This document shows positions 1-5,034 of a DNA stretch of 5,606 nt, piece after piece. Position numbers and translations under genes: made by a program. How positions within the stretch are numbered: the stretch's first letter is position 1; every line of letters starts with the position of its first letter. Source of the DNA: Deltaproteobacteria bacterium UBA6967 (GTDB lineage: Bacteria; SAR324; NAC60-12). Where the stretch lies: positions 1 through 5,606 of the forward strand of contig DJYX01000191.1 in NCBI GenBank assembly GCA_002450295.1, in the 5' to 3' direction. The notes under the pieces are model-generated. The model ran no database searches. It was not told the DNA's origin and worked only from the letters and a program-made list of their open reading frames with translations.

Positions 1-115
1 ATGCACAGAATGATGGGCTACGGATCAAACACTAAACAGCTCCAGCATATCTTGAGCTTTCAAAAACCTACAGAGCATTTACGAATCCAACCATTTTCAT
101 AAATTCAGCACGCGG

Positions 116-251
116 ACTTCCTCAAAAATTTTGATTCTGCAGAGACGAGTTGAACTGAATTTCAGCCAAGGTTTTGCCCACAACTCCCTCTGTCAAATCA
201 AAGGTACTGTCCTGATAATCATTGTTCTCTAATTCTGTACTTCCTCAAAAA
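116..251. repeat. 13-bp direct repeat, two copies (116-128 and 239-251)
   Basis: The sequence ACTTCCTCAAAAA occurs exactly at 116-128 and again at 239-251, with start points 123 bp apart. Both copies lie near an ATTCTG motif, which comes after the first copy and before the second. Two identical 13-mers in about 400 bp are unlikely by chance, although the A-rich end lowers the significance. They could be binding sites for a regulator or remnants of a duplication. No function can be assigned. Confidence 0.45.
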
Positions 252-341
252 GAAGGTTGGAGGACCCTGTGCACTGTTTCTCTACTATTTTCTGCCGCAA
301 GATGCCTAATGCTTTTTTTGAAAAAATGAACTAACTCTATT

Positions 342-366
342 CAGCATCACTGCTGGATTGAGCAGT
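342..366 (+). promoter_or_regulatory. Two overlapping, mutually exclusive hairpins before the transporter gene
   Basis: CAGCA (342-346) pairs with TGCTG (351-355) across a 4-base loop. ACTGCT (349-354) pairs perfectly with AGCAGT (361-366) across a 6-base loop. Both stems use the bases 351-354, so only one can form at a time. They end about 50 bp before the transporter start codon. No T run follows 366, so this is not an intrinsic terminator. The 6+6+6 inverted repeat could be an operator for a dimeric regulator, or the alternatives could act in the leader mRNA. Both readings are inference. Confidence 0.35.
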
Positions 367-415
367 CCTTGTAAGCCAGCAGCCACCGATCTCTCTTTCG
401 CCTGATTCATCAACC

Positions 416-1630
416 ATGGAAGACCGTAAGCACTTCTTCTTTCTCAACGTGGGGCACTTTCTGGATCATCTCTTCATGTTGATCTTCGCGACTGTGGCTG
501 CGCTGGCGCTCTCCAAGGAGTGGGAGTTGGGGTATTCCGAACTGATTCCATACGCAACTCCGGGGCTGATTGCTTTCGGGGTATTTTCCTTACCCGCAGG
601 CTGGCTGGCAGACCGTTGGAGTCGAGAAGGAGTGATGGGAGTGTTTTTTGTGGGAATTGGGCTGGCTGCAATTGGGACCTCCTTTGCTCAGAATCCAACT
701 CAGATGGCAATTGGCCTGTTTGTCATTGGAATGTTTGCCGCTATTTATCATCCCGTGGGCTTGGCAATGATCGCCCGTGGGGGGCAGCAAATGGGACGGG
801 ACATCGCCTTCAATGGGGTCTGGGGCAATATGGGAGTTGGCTGTGCGGCACTCCTTACAGGTTTTCTGATTGACCAGACAGGCTGGCGCACCGCCTTTTG
901 GCTACCGGGGCTGATTTCACTCTTGTTTGGGCTGGCCTATCTCGTCAGCTACTGGGAAAGATTACCCTTAAAGAACGCGGTGACCGCTTCGGTGGCCAAG
1001 CCCTCATCAAAGAACACACAGCAAATCAGCTCCGATGAGTGGAGAGCGATGCTGATTCGGGTGACTGGGATCATCTTCTTCACCACTGCTGTTGCGGGGA
1101 TTGTCTTTCAAGGGATCACCTTCGCGCTCCCCAAGGTCTTTGAGGAACGGCTCGGAGGAATTGCCTCCACCGCCACGATGCTTGGTTGGCTGACCTTCAT
1201 GGTCTTTGCGGTGGCTTCCTTTTCACAGCTTGTCGTGGGGAAGATGCTGGACACCCATGGTCCGCGAAAGGTTTTTATTGCAGTTGCCTGCGTTCAAGTT
1301 GTCTTCTTTACCTTGATGCCCGGGTTGGTGGATCTGGGCGCTCTTGCCGTCTCGGTTGGCTTCATGTTGGGGGCTTTTGGGCAGATTCCGATTAATGACT
1401 ACATGATTGGAAAAATGGCTAAGTCGGAGCTACGGGCATCTGTTTATGGAGCGCGTTACATCGTGAGTTTCATCGTCTGGGCGACGGTGGTACCCCTGAT
1501 TGCCTGGGTGCACCACAACTGGGGCTTTGATATGCTGTTCTACATCCTCGCTGCATCGGCCTTGGTCATCTTATTTGCGGTGTTAATGCTTCCGCAGCAG
1601 TTACCTGAATCTCAGCCGAGTCCCAGCTAA
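416..1630 (+). CDS. Major facilitator superfamily transporter (12 TM)
   Basis: A 404-residue inner-membrane protein whose composition predicts 12 transmembrane helices in two six-helix halves (roughly residues 8-31, 45-61, 73-91, 96-119, 138-154, 162-179, then 211-235, 252-274, 285-301, 304-325, 344-365, 371-392), separated by a hydrophilic loop at about 181-210. The TM2-TM3 loop carries the classic MFS motif A (G62, D66, R67, R70), and a degenerate copy lies between TM8 and TM9 (G275, D279, G282, R284, K285). The N-terminal NxGHFxDH stretch (11-17) and YHPVG (111-115) resemble the group of MFS carriers related to fosmidomycin-resistance exporters. The length is normal for the family. The substrate is unknown; family membership gives neither its identity nor the direction of transport. 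The ATG at 416 has only a weak ribosome binding site, but an in-frame stop at 359-361 and the lack of an intervening start codon support it. The two enzyme genes that follow suggest a small organic metabolite. Confidence 0.9.
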   Translation: MEDRKHFFFLNVGHFLDHLFMLIFATVAALALSKEWELGYSELIPYATPGLIAFGVFSLPAGWLADRWSREGVMGVFFVGIGLAAIGTSFAQNPTQMAIGLFVIGMFAAIYHPVGLAMIARGGQQMGRDIAFNGVWGNMGVGCAALLTGFLIDQTGWRTAFWLPGLISLLFGLAYLVSYWERLPLKNAVTASVAKPSSKNTQQISSDEWRAMLIRVTGIIFFTTAVAGIVFQGITFALPKVFEERLGGIASTATMLGWLTFMVFAVASFSQLVVGKMLDTHGPRKVFIAVACVQVVFFTLMPGLVDLGALAVSVGFMLGAFGQIPINDYMIGKMAKSELRASVYGARYIVSFIVWATVVPLIAWVHHNWGFDMLFYILAASALVILFAVLMLPQQLPESQPSPS

Positions 1631-1707
1631 CTTGAGTGCTCCCCCACTTTTTTGAGGAGCATGATATCAAGACCCGAGGAATCAAGGAAGTTTCCACATC
1701 ATCTACC

Positions 1708-1713
1708 GGAGAT
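1708..1713 (+). promoter_or_regulatory. Ribosome binding site of the alcohol dehydrogenase gene
   Basis: GGAGAT at 1708-1713 contains the core GGAG, seven bases before the ATG at 1719. It is one of the clearest Shine-Dalgarno matches in the window and fixes the start of the dehydrogenase. Confidence 0.7.
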
Positions 1714-1718
1714 CACAC

Positions 1719-2774
1719 ATGAAAGCCTACCAAATCACCCAGTGGGGTCAGCCCCTTGAAGAAAGAGATTTGGAGATTCCCAAACCAAAGGGCACCGAGG
1801 TGCTGCTGAAGGTCACTGCTTGTGGGGTTTGCCACTCGGATATTCACATCTGGGATGGATTCTTCGACCTGGGTGGTGGAAAAAAAGTGACCCTGGAAGA
1901 TCGTGGACTCAAGTTACCCTTCACCCTGGGACATGAGCCACTTGGGGAGGTCGCTGGGTTGGGACCTGGAGCAACAGGAGTTTCCATTGGTGAGAAGCGG
2001 ATCGCTTATCCGTGGATTGGATGTGGTCAATGTGATGTCTGTAGGCGGGATCAGGAGTTGATCTGCATGAACCCAATTACAATCGGAACCCGCAGGAATG
2101 GCGGTTATGCGGAATACCTGATCGTGCCTCATCCAAAGTACCTAGTTCCATACGACGGTGTCGACGAAGCTGTTGCCGCCACGGCAGCCTGCTCTGGAAT
2201 CACGGCTTACAGCGCCTTGAAGAAAGTAAGACATCTCCGTTCTGATGAATCCCTCCTGATTGTCGGTGCCGGCGGAGTTGGTCTTGCTGGAATTGGAATG
2301 GCTAAGGCAGTCGTCAAAGCCAAGATCATTGTGGCTGAGATTGATCCGGCCAAACGAGCGGCAGCGCTTGAAGCTGGTGCCGATATGGTCCTCGACAACT
2401 CTGATCCCTCTGCAAAAGAAGAATTTATTTCACTGACCAATGGTGGACCGAATGCAGTTATCGATTTCGTGGGCGCCCCAGCAACCGTGGAGTTTGCCTT
2501 TGGTGTCATGGCTAAGGGAGCCAGTTTGGTGTTGGTCGGCTTGTACGGAGGTGCTGCACAACTCTCTACTTCCTTGTTTCCTCTCAAGGTGAACAACATC
2601 CTTGGATCCTACGTAGGAACGCAACAAGATCTTGTCGAGCTACTACAGCTCATTCGGGAAGGAAAGGTGAAACCTGTGCCACTGGTTAGGAGACCCCTGA
2701 GAGAGGCCCCTCAGGCAATCCAGGAGCTACGGGAAGGGAAGGCACTTGGGCGCTATGTGTTGATCAATAACTAG
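1719..2774 (+). CDS. Zinc-dependent medium-chain alcohol dehydrogenase
   Basis: A 351-residue cytoplasmic oxidoreductase of the MDR zinc-ADH family, expected to interconvert an alcohol and its aldehyde or ketone with NAD(H). All zinc ligands are visible: catalytic site C38 (in CGVCHSD), H72 and E73 (in GHE) and C158; structural site C102, C105, C108 and C116. The GroES-like catalytic domain covers about residues 1-160. The Rossmann domain has its glycine motif GAGGVG at 183-188, and an acidic residue (E207) at the end of the second strand, which favours NAD over NADP. Compared with E. coli AdhP-type enzymes there is an insertion of about 14 residues between the catalytic cysteine and the GHE motif (about 48-66, DLGGGKK). 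I recognise this from a proteobacterial ADH subgroup. The start has a good GGAG site and lies 88 bp after the transporter gene, so co-transcription is likely. The specific substrate cannot be inferred. Confidence 0.93.
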   Translation: MKAYQITQWGQPLEERDLEIPKPKGTEVLLKVTACGVCHSDIHIWDGFFDLGGGKKVTLEDRGLKLPFTLGHEPLGEVAGLGPGATGVSIGEKRIAYPWIGCGQCDVCRRDQELICMNPITIGTRRNGGYAEYLIVPHPKYLVPYDGVDEAVAATAACSGITAYSALKKVRHLRSDESLLIVGAGGVGLAGIGMAKAVVKAKIIVAEIDPAKRAAALEAGADMVLDNSDPSAKEEFISLTNGGPNAVIDFVGAPATVEFAFGVMAKGASLVLVGLYGGAAQLSTSLFPLKVNNILGSYVGTQQDLVELLQLIREGKVKPVPLVRRPLREAPQAIQELREGKALGRYVLINN

Positions 2775-2787
2775 AAGGCTGACTTCT

Positions 2788-2850
2788 ATGACAGAAGGTA
2801 TTCTGTATGGTGCTTTCACCCCAATCATCTCAATGAATCTAATAAGTTAG
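2788..2850 (+). pseudogene. Short frame resembling the N-terminus of a DapA/DHDPS-family aldolase; probable gene remnant
   Basis: A 20-codon frame between the two dehydrogenase genes, preceded by AAGG at 2775-2778 nine bases upstream of its ATG. Residues 2-13 read TEGILYGAFTPI, which looks like the start of dihydrodipicolinate synthase/N-acetylneuraminate lyase family proteins. In those, a short lead is followed by a G-x-x-x-A-x-T-P strand, usually continued as TPF. Here the likeness stops at about codon 14 and the frame ends with TAG at 2848-2850. An intact family member has about 300 residues, so nearly all of the gene would be missing. No continuation is visible in other frames. Alternatives are a short leader peptide that couples translation to the gene starting 10 bases later, or chance similarity. 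The resemblance is judged by eye only. Confidence 0.4.
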
Positions 2851-2860
2851 GGCGCTTGAA

Positions 2861-3757
2861 GTGACTCACCCAAAAATCGGCTTTGTTGGACTTGGACAGA
2901 TGGGCAGTGGGATGGCGTCCAATCTCACCAATGCTGGTCACCAACTTTATGTTCATGATCAGTCTGCTTCTGCAATGGCTAGATTTGCTGACACCAACGC
3001 TATTTGCTGCCAGAGTCTCAGTGAAATTGCGCAGAACTGCTCTCTTGTCTTCTTGTGCTTACCATCCGCAAAAGAAGTGGATGAAGTCCTGTTCGGACCG
3101 AAGGGATTGGTTGACAACGTCAAGGCACAGATCTCCATCATCGACACTTCGACTCTCGAACGAAGTGAGTCTCTCCAGTTCCATGGTCAGCTTGCCCACA
3201 AAGCAATCCAATATGCTGATTGCCCAGTCTCGGGATTGCCTGCCAGAGCCCGGGAGGGAAAACTGACGCTGATGTTTGGGGGATCTCAGACTCTATTTGA
3301 GCAAGTGTCTCCGCTTCTCGAATTACTCGGAAAGAACATTATCTATTGTGGGGAGGTGGGTTCTGGACAGTTGATGAAAGCGGTCAACAATATCATTTAC
3401 AACATCAACATTGTTGCTCTGTGTGAGATTCTCCCATTAGGTGTGGCAGCAGGAATATCTATTGATGCTCTGGAACAGGTAGTCAACTCAGCGAGTTCGC
3501 GCAGTTTTGCAGGAGATCACTTCATCCCACGGATGCTGGCCAGAGAATTTGAGGGAGATTTCCCGTTGGCTGGCGCTTACAAAGACATTCTGAACATGCA
3601 GAAAGTAGCCACTGAAAAGCAGGCCCTAACACCACTAATGAATGCGATGATCAGTAGCTACCAGAATGCAATTGCTGATGGGCTAGGAGATGAGCCCAAG
3701 AGTGCGATCATCAAGATCTACGAAAAAGTTCTCAGCATCGAATTCAAGCGGGAATAA
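2861..3757 (+). CDS. NAD-dependent beta-hydroxyacid dehydrogenase (3-hydroxyisobutyrate dehydrogenase family)
   Basis: A 298-residue soluble enzyme, full length for the family. It has an N-terminal Rossmann domain (glycine motif GLGQMG at 10-15 after strand IGFVG) and a C-terminal all-helical domain from about 165. Members reversibly oxidise a beta-hydroxyacid to a semialdehyde or ketoacid. The catalytic lysine is K173 in GSGQLMK, followed by N176/N177, with the conserved K241-D242 pair further on. D33 after the second strand suggests NAD rather than NADP. The substrate-carboxylate motif reads D120-C-P-V-S-G-L-P: the second glycine of the usual SGG is L126, and the later usual glycine is R129, so the substrate may differ from hydroxyisobutyrate. 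The start is GTG. An in-frame TAA at 2843-2845 and the absence of other start codons after it make this the only choice; AGGG at 2849-2852 is a weak ribosome site. It lies in the same direction as the upstream dehydrogenase. Confidence 0.9.
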   Translation: MTHPKIGFVGLGQMGSGMASNLTNAGHQLYVHDQSASAMARFADTNAICCQSLSEIAQNCSLVFLCLPSAKEVDEVLFGPKGLVDNVKAQISIIDTSTLERSESLQFHGQLAHKAIQYADCPVSGLPARAREGKLTLMFGGSQTLFEQVSPLLELLGKNIIYCGEVGSGQLMKAVNNIIYNINIVALCEILPLGVAAGISIDALEQVVNSASSRSFAGDHFIPRMLAREFEGDFPLAGAYKDILNMQKVATEKQALTPLMNAMISSYQNAIADGLGDEPKSAIIKIYEKVLSIEFKRE

Positions 3758-3800
3758 ACCAAAACTCCACCTGCTTTAGTTTCAAAGTCCCTTGGAAATC

Positions 3801-4442
3801 ATGACTTCACAAATTGATCACTTGGTGCTTGGTGCGGAGGATCTGAGTTCTGCAACCCAAGCTCTGGAATCAGACTTTGGGGTGCCTTTTGATGTTGGAG
3901 GAGCGCATCCTGTGATGGGCACACACAATCGGCTCCTTCGACTCCAAGCGGATTTCTACCTTGAAGTGATTGCTGCAAACCCAGCTGGATTACCGCAACG
4001 GACAAGGTGGTTTTCAATGGATGATCCCAAGACAAAACTCCGGCTTAGTCAAGGAGTTCATCCCCTTTGTTGGGTACTGCAAGTGGAAGATATCCATGAA
4101 GCCAGAAAGAACAGTGGTTACGATCCTGGCGAGGTAATCACCATGTCCCGTGGTGACTTGGAATGGCAGATTACTGTTCCCAAAGATGGTGGTTTGGCTG
4201 AAGGTGGCCTCTTGCCTGTGCTGATTCAGTGGCCAGGTGGAAGAAATCCTGCCCATCGGCTCACCCCGAGTCCTGTTCAGTTGATACATCTGGAAGTTAC
4301 GCATCCCCGCCCCTCCAGCATCGAGAATATTCTTCAGAGATTGGGTGCTCCGCCAGAGGTCAACATCACCCAGGGCAACCCTGAGCTATGCTTTCACTTG
4401 AACACACCCAAAGGCTCAGTTGTTCTAAAGTCTGAGCTCTAG
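3801..4442 (+). CDS. VOC-fold glyoxalase-like protein
   Basis: A 213-residue cytoplasmic protein of the vicinal oxygen chelate superfamily, closest by eye to the glyoxalase-like group with the pattern IDHLVLGAEDL...GGxHPxMGTHNxLLxL...YLEVIAANP. Counted from the ATG at 3801, H7 and E55 occupy the usual metal-ligand positions of a VOC half, and H42-N43 in GTHN is the group's conserved core. A second betaalphabetabetabeta half seems to follow (LIHLEV at about 162-167 to the C-terminus), as in two-module VOC proteins. Family members include lyases, dioxygenases and isomerases, but this subgroup lacks a firm function. An in-frame TTG at 3792 would add three residues. I prefer the ATG because it places IDHLVLG at the normal distance from the N-terminus, although neither start has a strong ribosome binding site. 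The gene follows the hydroxyacid dehydrogenase by 43 bp and probably shares its transcript. It may act on a related keto or aldehyde metabolite. Confidence 0.82.
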   Translation: MTSQIDHLVLGAEDLSSATQALESDFGVPFDVGGAHPVMGTHNRLLRLQADFYLEVIAANPAGLPQRTRWFSMDDPKTKLRLSQGVHPLCWVLQVEDIHEARKNSGYDPGEVITMSRGDLEWQITVPKDGGLAEGGLLPVLIQWPGGRNPAHRLTPSPVQLIHLEVTHPRPSSIENILQRLGAPPEVNITQGNPELCFHLNTPKGSVVLKSEL

Positions 4443-4473
4443 GGAGACTCTACTGGGCAAGCAATTCTTAAAA

Positions 4474-4485
4474 TTTTTCGAAAAA
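4474..4485. repeat. AT-rich 12-bp palindrome
   Basis: TTTTTCGAAAAA at 4474-4485 is a perfect palindrome inside the AT-rich gap between the VOC gene and the pentapeptide gene. It has no loop and no GC-rich stem, so it is not a typical intrinsic terminator. It may be a protein-binding site or simply low-complexity AT sequence. Confidence 0.35.
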
Positions 4486-4488
4486 ATA

Positions 4489-4514
4489 TTGGATTCTGTA
4501 AAAAATTGTAGAAT
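4489..4514 (+). promoter_or_regulatory. Possible promoter of the pentapeptide-repeat gene
   Basis: TAGAAT at 4509-4514 differs from the sigma-70 -10 consensus at one base. TTGGAT at 4489-4494 is a partial -35 match, but the spacer of 14 bp is shorter than the usual 16-18, so the pair is weak. The AT-rich context and the change of gene content make a promoter somewhere in 4465-4530 plausible. ATTCTG (4493-4498) and TAGAAT (4509-4514) can also pair as a small AT-looped stem with one G-T pair. Confidence 0.25.
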
Positions 4515-4565
4515 GCTTTTGAATCATCAATGATGAGTGGTCAACCTTGCACAACTACAGTCAAT

Positions 4566-4570
4566 GGAGA
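4566..4570 (+). promoter_or_regulatory. Ribosome binding site that decides the pentapeptide gene start
   Basis: GGAGA at 4566-4570 lies five bases before the ATG at 4576. It supports that start over the in-frame GTG at 4537 and the ATG at 4564, which have no comparable site. The 4576 start also puts the basic residues right at the N-terminus of the signal peptide. Confidence 0.6.
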
Positions 4571-4575
4571 AATCA

Positions 4576-4968
4576 ATGAGGACTCGGTTTTTGCGAAATC
4601 TTCTCTCTGTAATTCTGGTTTTTTGGATCTGTTCATTCCAGATTTTCGCCTTCGACCGTGATGACTTGGATCAATTATTGAGGACAAACGAGTGCTCGGA
4701 TTGTGATCTCTCCCAGGCAAACCTGATCGGCATGAATCTGAGAGGAGCAGACCTCAGCGATGCAAACTTGCAGGGAGCTAATCTCCGAGGTGCAGCTCTG
4801 ATGTTTGCTGATCTCAGTGACGCGAACCTCGTTGGGGCTAATCTCAGTCGTGCCAATCTATATGCAACGAATCTTTACGATGCGGATCTATATGGTGCAA
4901 ATCTTTATGGGGCCCGTTTCTGTAATACTGTCATGCCCAATGGAAGAACGGCAATCAAAGGTTGTTGA
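4576..4968 (+). CDS. Exported pentapeptide-repeat protein
   Basis: A 130-residue protein with a signal peptide: basic start (MRTRFLRN), hydrophobic core at 9-24 and a likely cleavage after A25 (IFA|F). There is no lipobox, so it should be soluble in the periplasm or outside the cell. Residues 43-117 form 15 uninterrupted A(D/N)LxX pentapeptides, which in this family fold into a right-handed four-sided beta helix; this gives almost four coils. Cysteines flank the helix: C40 and C43 before it, and C116 and C130 in a terminal module FCNTVMPNG...GC. That module is familiar from other small pentapeptide proteins, many of them cyanobacterial or proteobacterial. The helix shows a 20-residue period. 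Some pentapeptide proteins (Qnr, MfpA) protect DNA gyrase, but those are cytoplasmic and have different loops, so that role is unlikely for an exported protein. The function is unknown. An LRR protein follows 66 bp downstream. Confidence 0.85.
   Translation: MRTRFLRNLLSVILVFWICSFQIFAFDRDDLDQLLRTNECSDCDLSQANLIGMNLRGADLSDANLQGANLRGAALMFADLSDANLVGANLSRANLYATNLYDADLYGANLYGARFCNTVMPNGRTAIKGC
4747..4926 (+). repeat. Three 60-bp coding repeats within the pentapeptide gene
   Basis: Units at 4747-4806, 4807-4866 and 4867-4926 each encode 20 residues (58-77, 78-97, 98-117), which is one full coil of the beta helix. The first two both begin [13 protein letters not shown] and are nearly identical for 13 residues. 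The third is more divergent ([13 protein letters not shown]). Synonymous differences between units show that the duplication is not recent. Confidence 0.6.
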
Positions 4969-5023
4969 AAGAATTGACAGTCTGAGATTTTCAATTCCTG
5001 CAGAACTTGAGTGAGATCAAACC

Positions 5024-5029
5024 TGAGGA
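5024..5029 (+). promoter_or_regulatory. Ribosome binding site of the LRR-protein gene
   Basis: TGAGGA at 5024-5029 lies five bases before the ATG at 5035. It is a good Shine-Dalgarno match and supports both the reading frame and the start of the gene that runs off the right edge. Confidence 0.65.
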
Positions 5030-5034
5030 AAAAT

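Larger units (their letters stand above)
1..415. other. Gene-free leader region upstream of the transporter
   Basis: No convincing coding sequence is present on either strand. The only ATG-initiated frame at the left edge (positions 1-102, 33 codons) has no recognisable content and may be chance, and all three reverse frames are repeatedly closed by stops. The stretch is comparatively AT-rich with T and A runs (312-326). It contains a 13-bp direct repeat (116-128 and 239-251) and a pair of overlapping hairpins (342-366), which are listed separately. It probably holds the promoter of the transporter gene, but I see no convincing -35/-10 pair. TTGAAA at 318-323 is a possible -35 box without a good partner at the right distance. 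Confidence 0.6.

Noticed and set aside
1..102. 33-codon ATG frame at the left edge
   Set aside because: No recognisable content and no upstream sequence available to judge it; it may be chance or the tail of something outside the window.
1637..1661. Inverted repeat TGCTCC...GGAGCA with a T run after the transporter gene
   Set aside because: The T run lies inside the 13-base loop and no T tract follows the stem, so it does not have the form of an intrinsic terminator.
2207..2599. 130-codon reverse-strand frame inside the alcohol dehydrogenase gene
   Set aside because: It lies antisense to a gene with all motifs intact, and its translation is low-complexity Ala/Ser/Pro/Thr without recognisable domains; a shadow of the real gene.
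3792..3800. TTG start for the VOC protein
   Set aside because: It adds only three residues with no better ribosome site; the ATG at 3801 fits the family N-terminus.
4429..4449. AGTCT...AGACT stem around the stop codon of the VOC gene
   Set aside because: Only five base pairs with an 11-base loop, and the T tract is 25 bases further on; not supportable as a terminator.
4537..4575. Upstream GTG (4537) and ATG (4564) as starts of the pentapeptide gene
   Set aside because: They lack a ribosome site and add 4-13 polar residues in front of an otherwise standard signal peptide; the ATG at 4576 has GGAGA at the right distance.
4671..4856. Reverse-strand frame with repeated [12 protein letters not shown] residues
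   Set aside because: The repetition is only the antisense image of the pentapeptide repeats.
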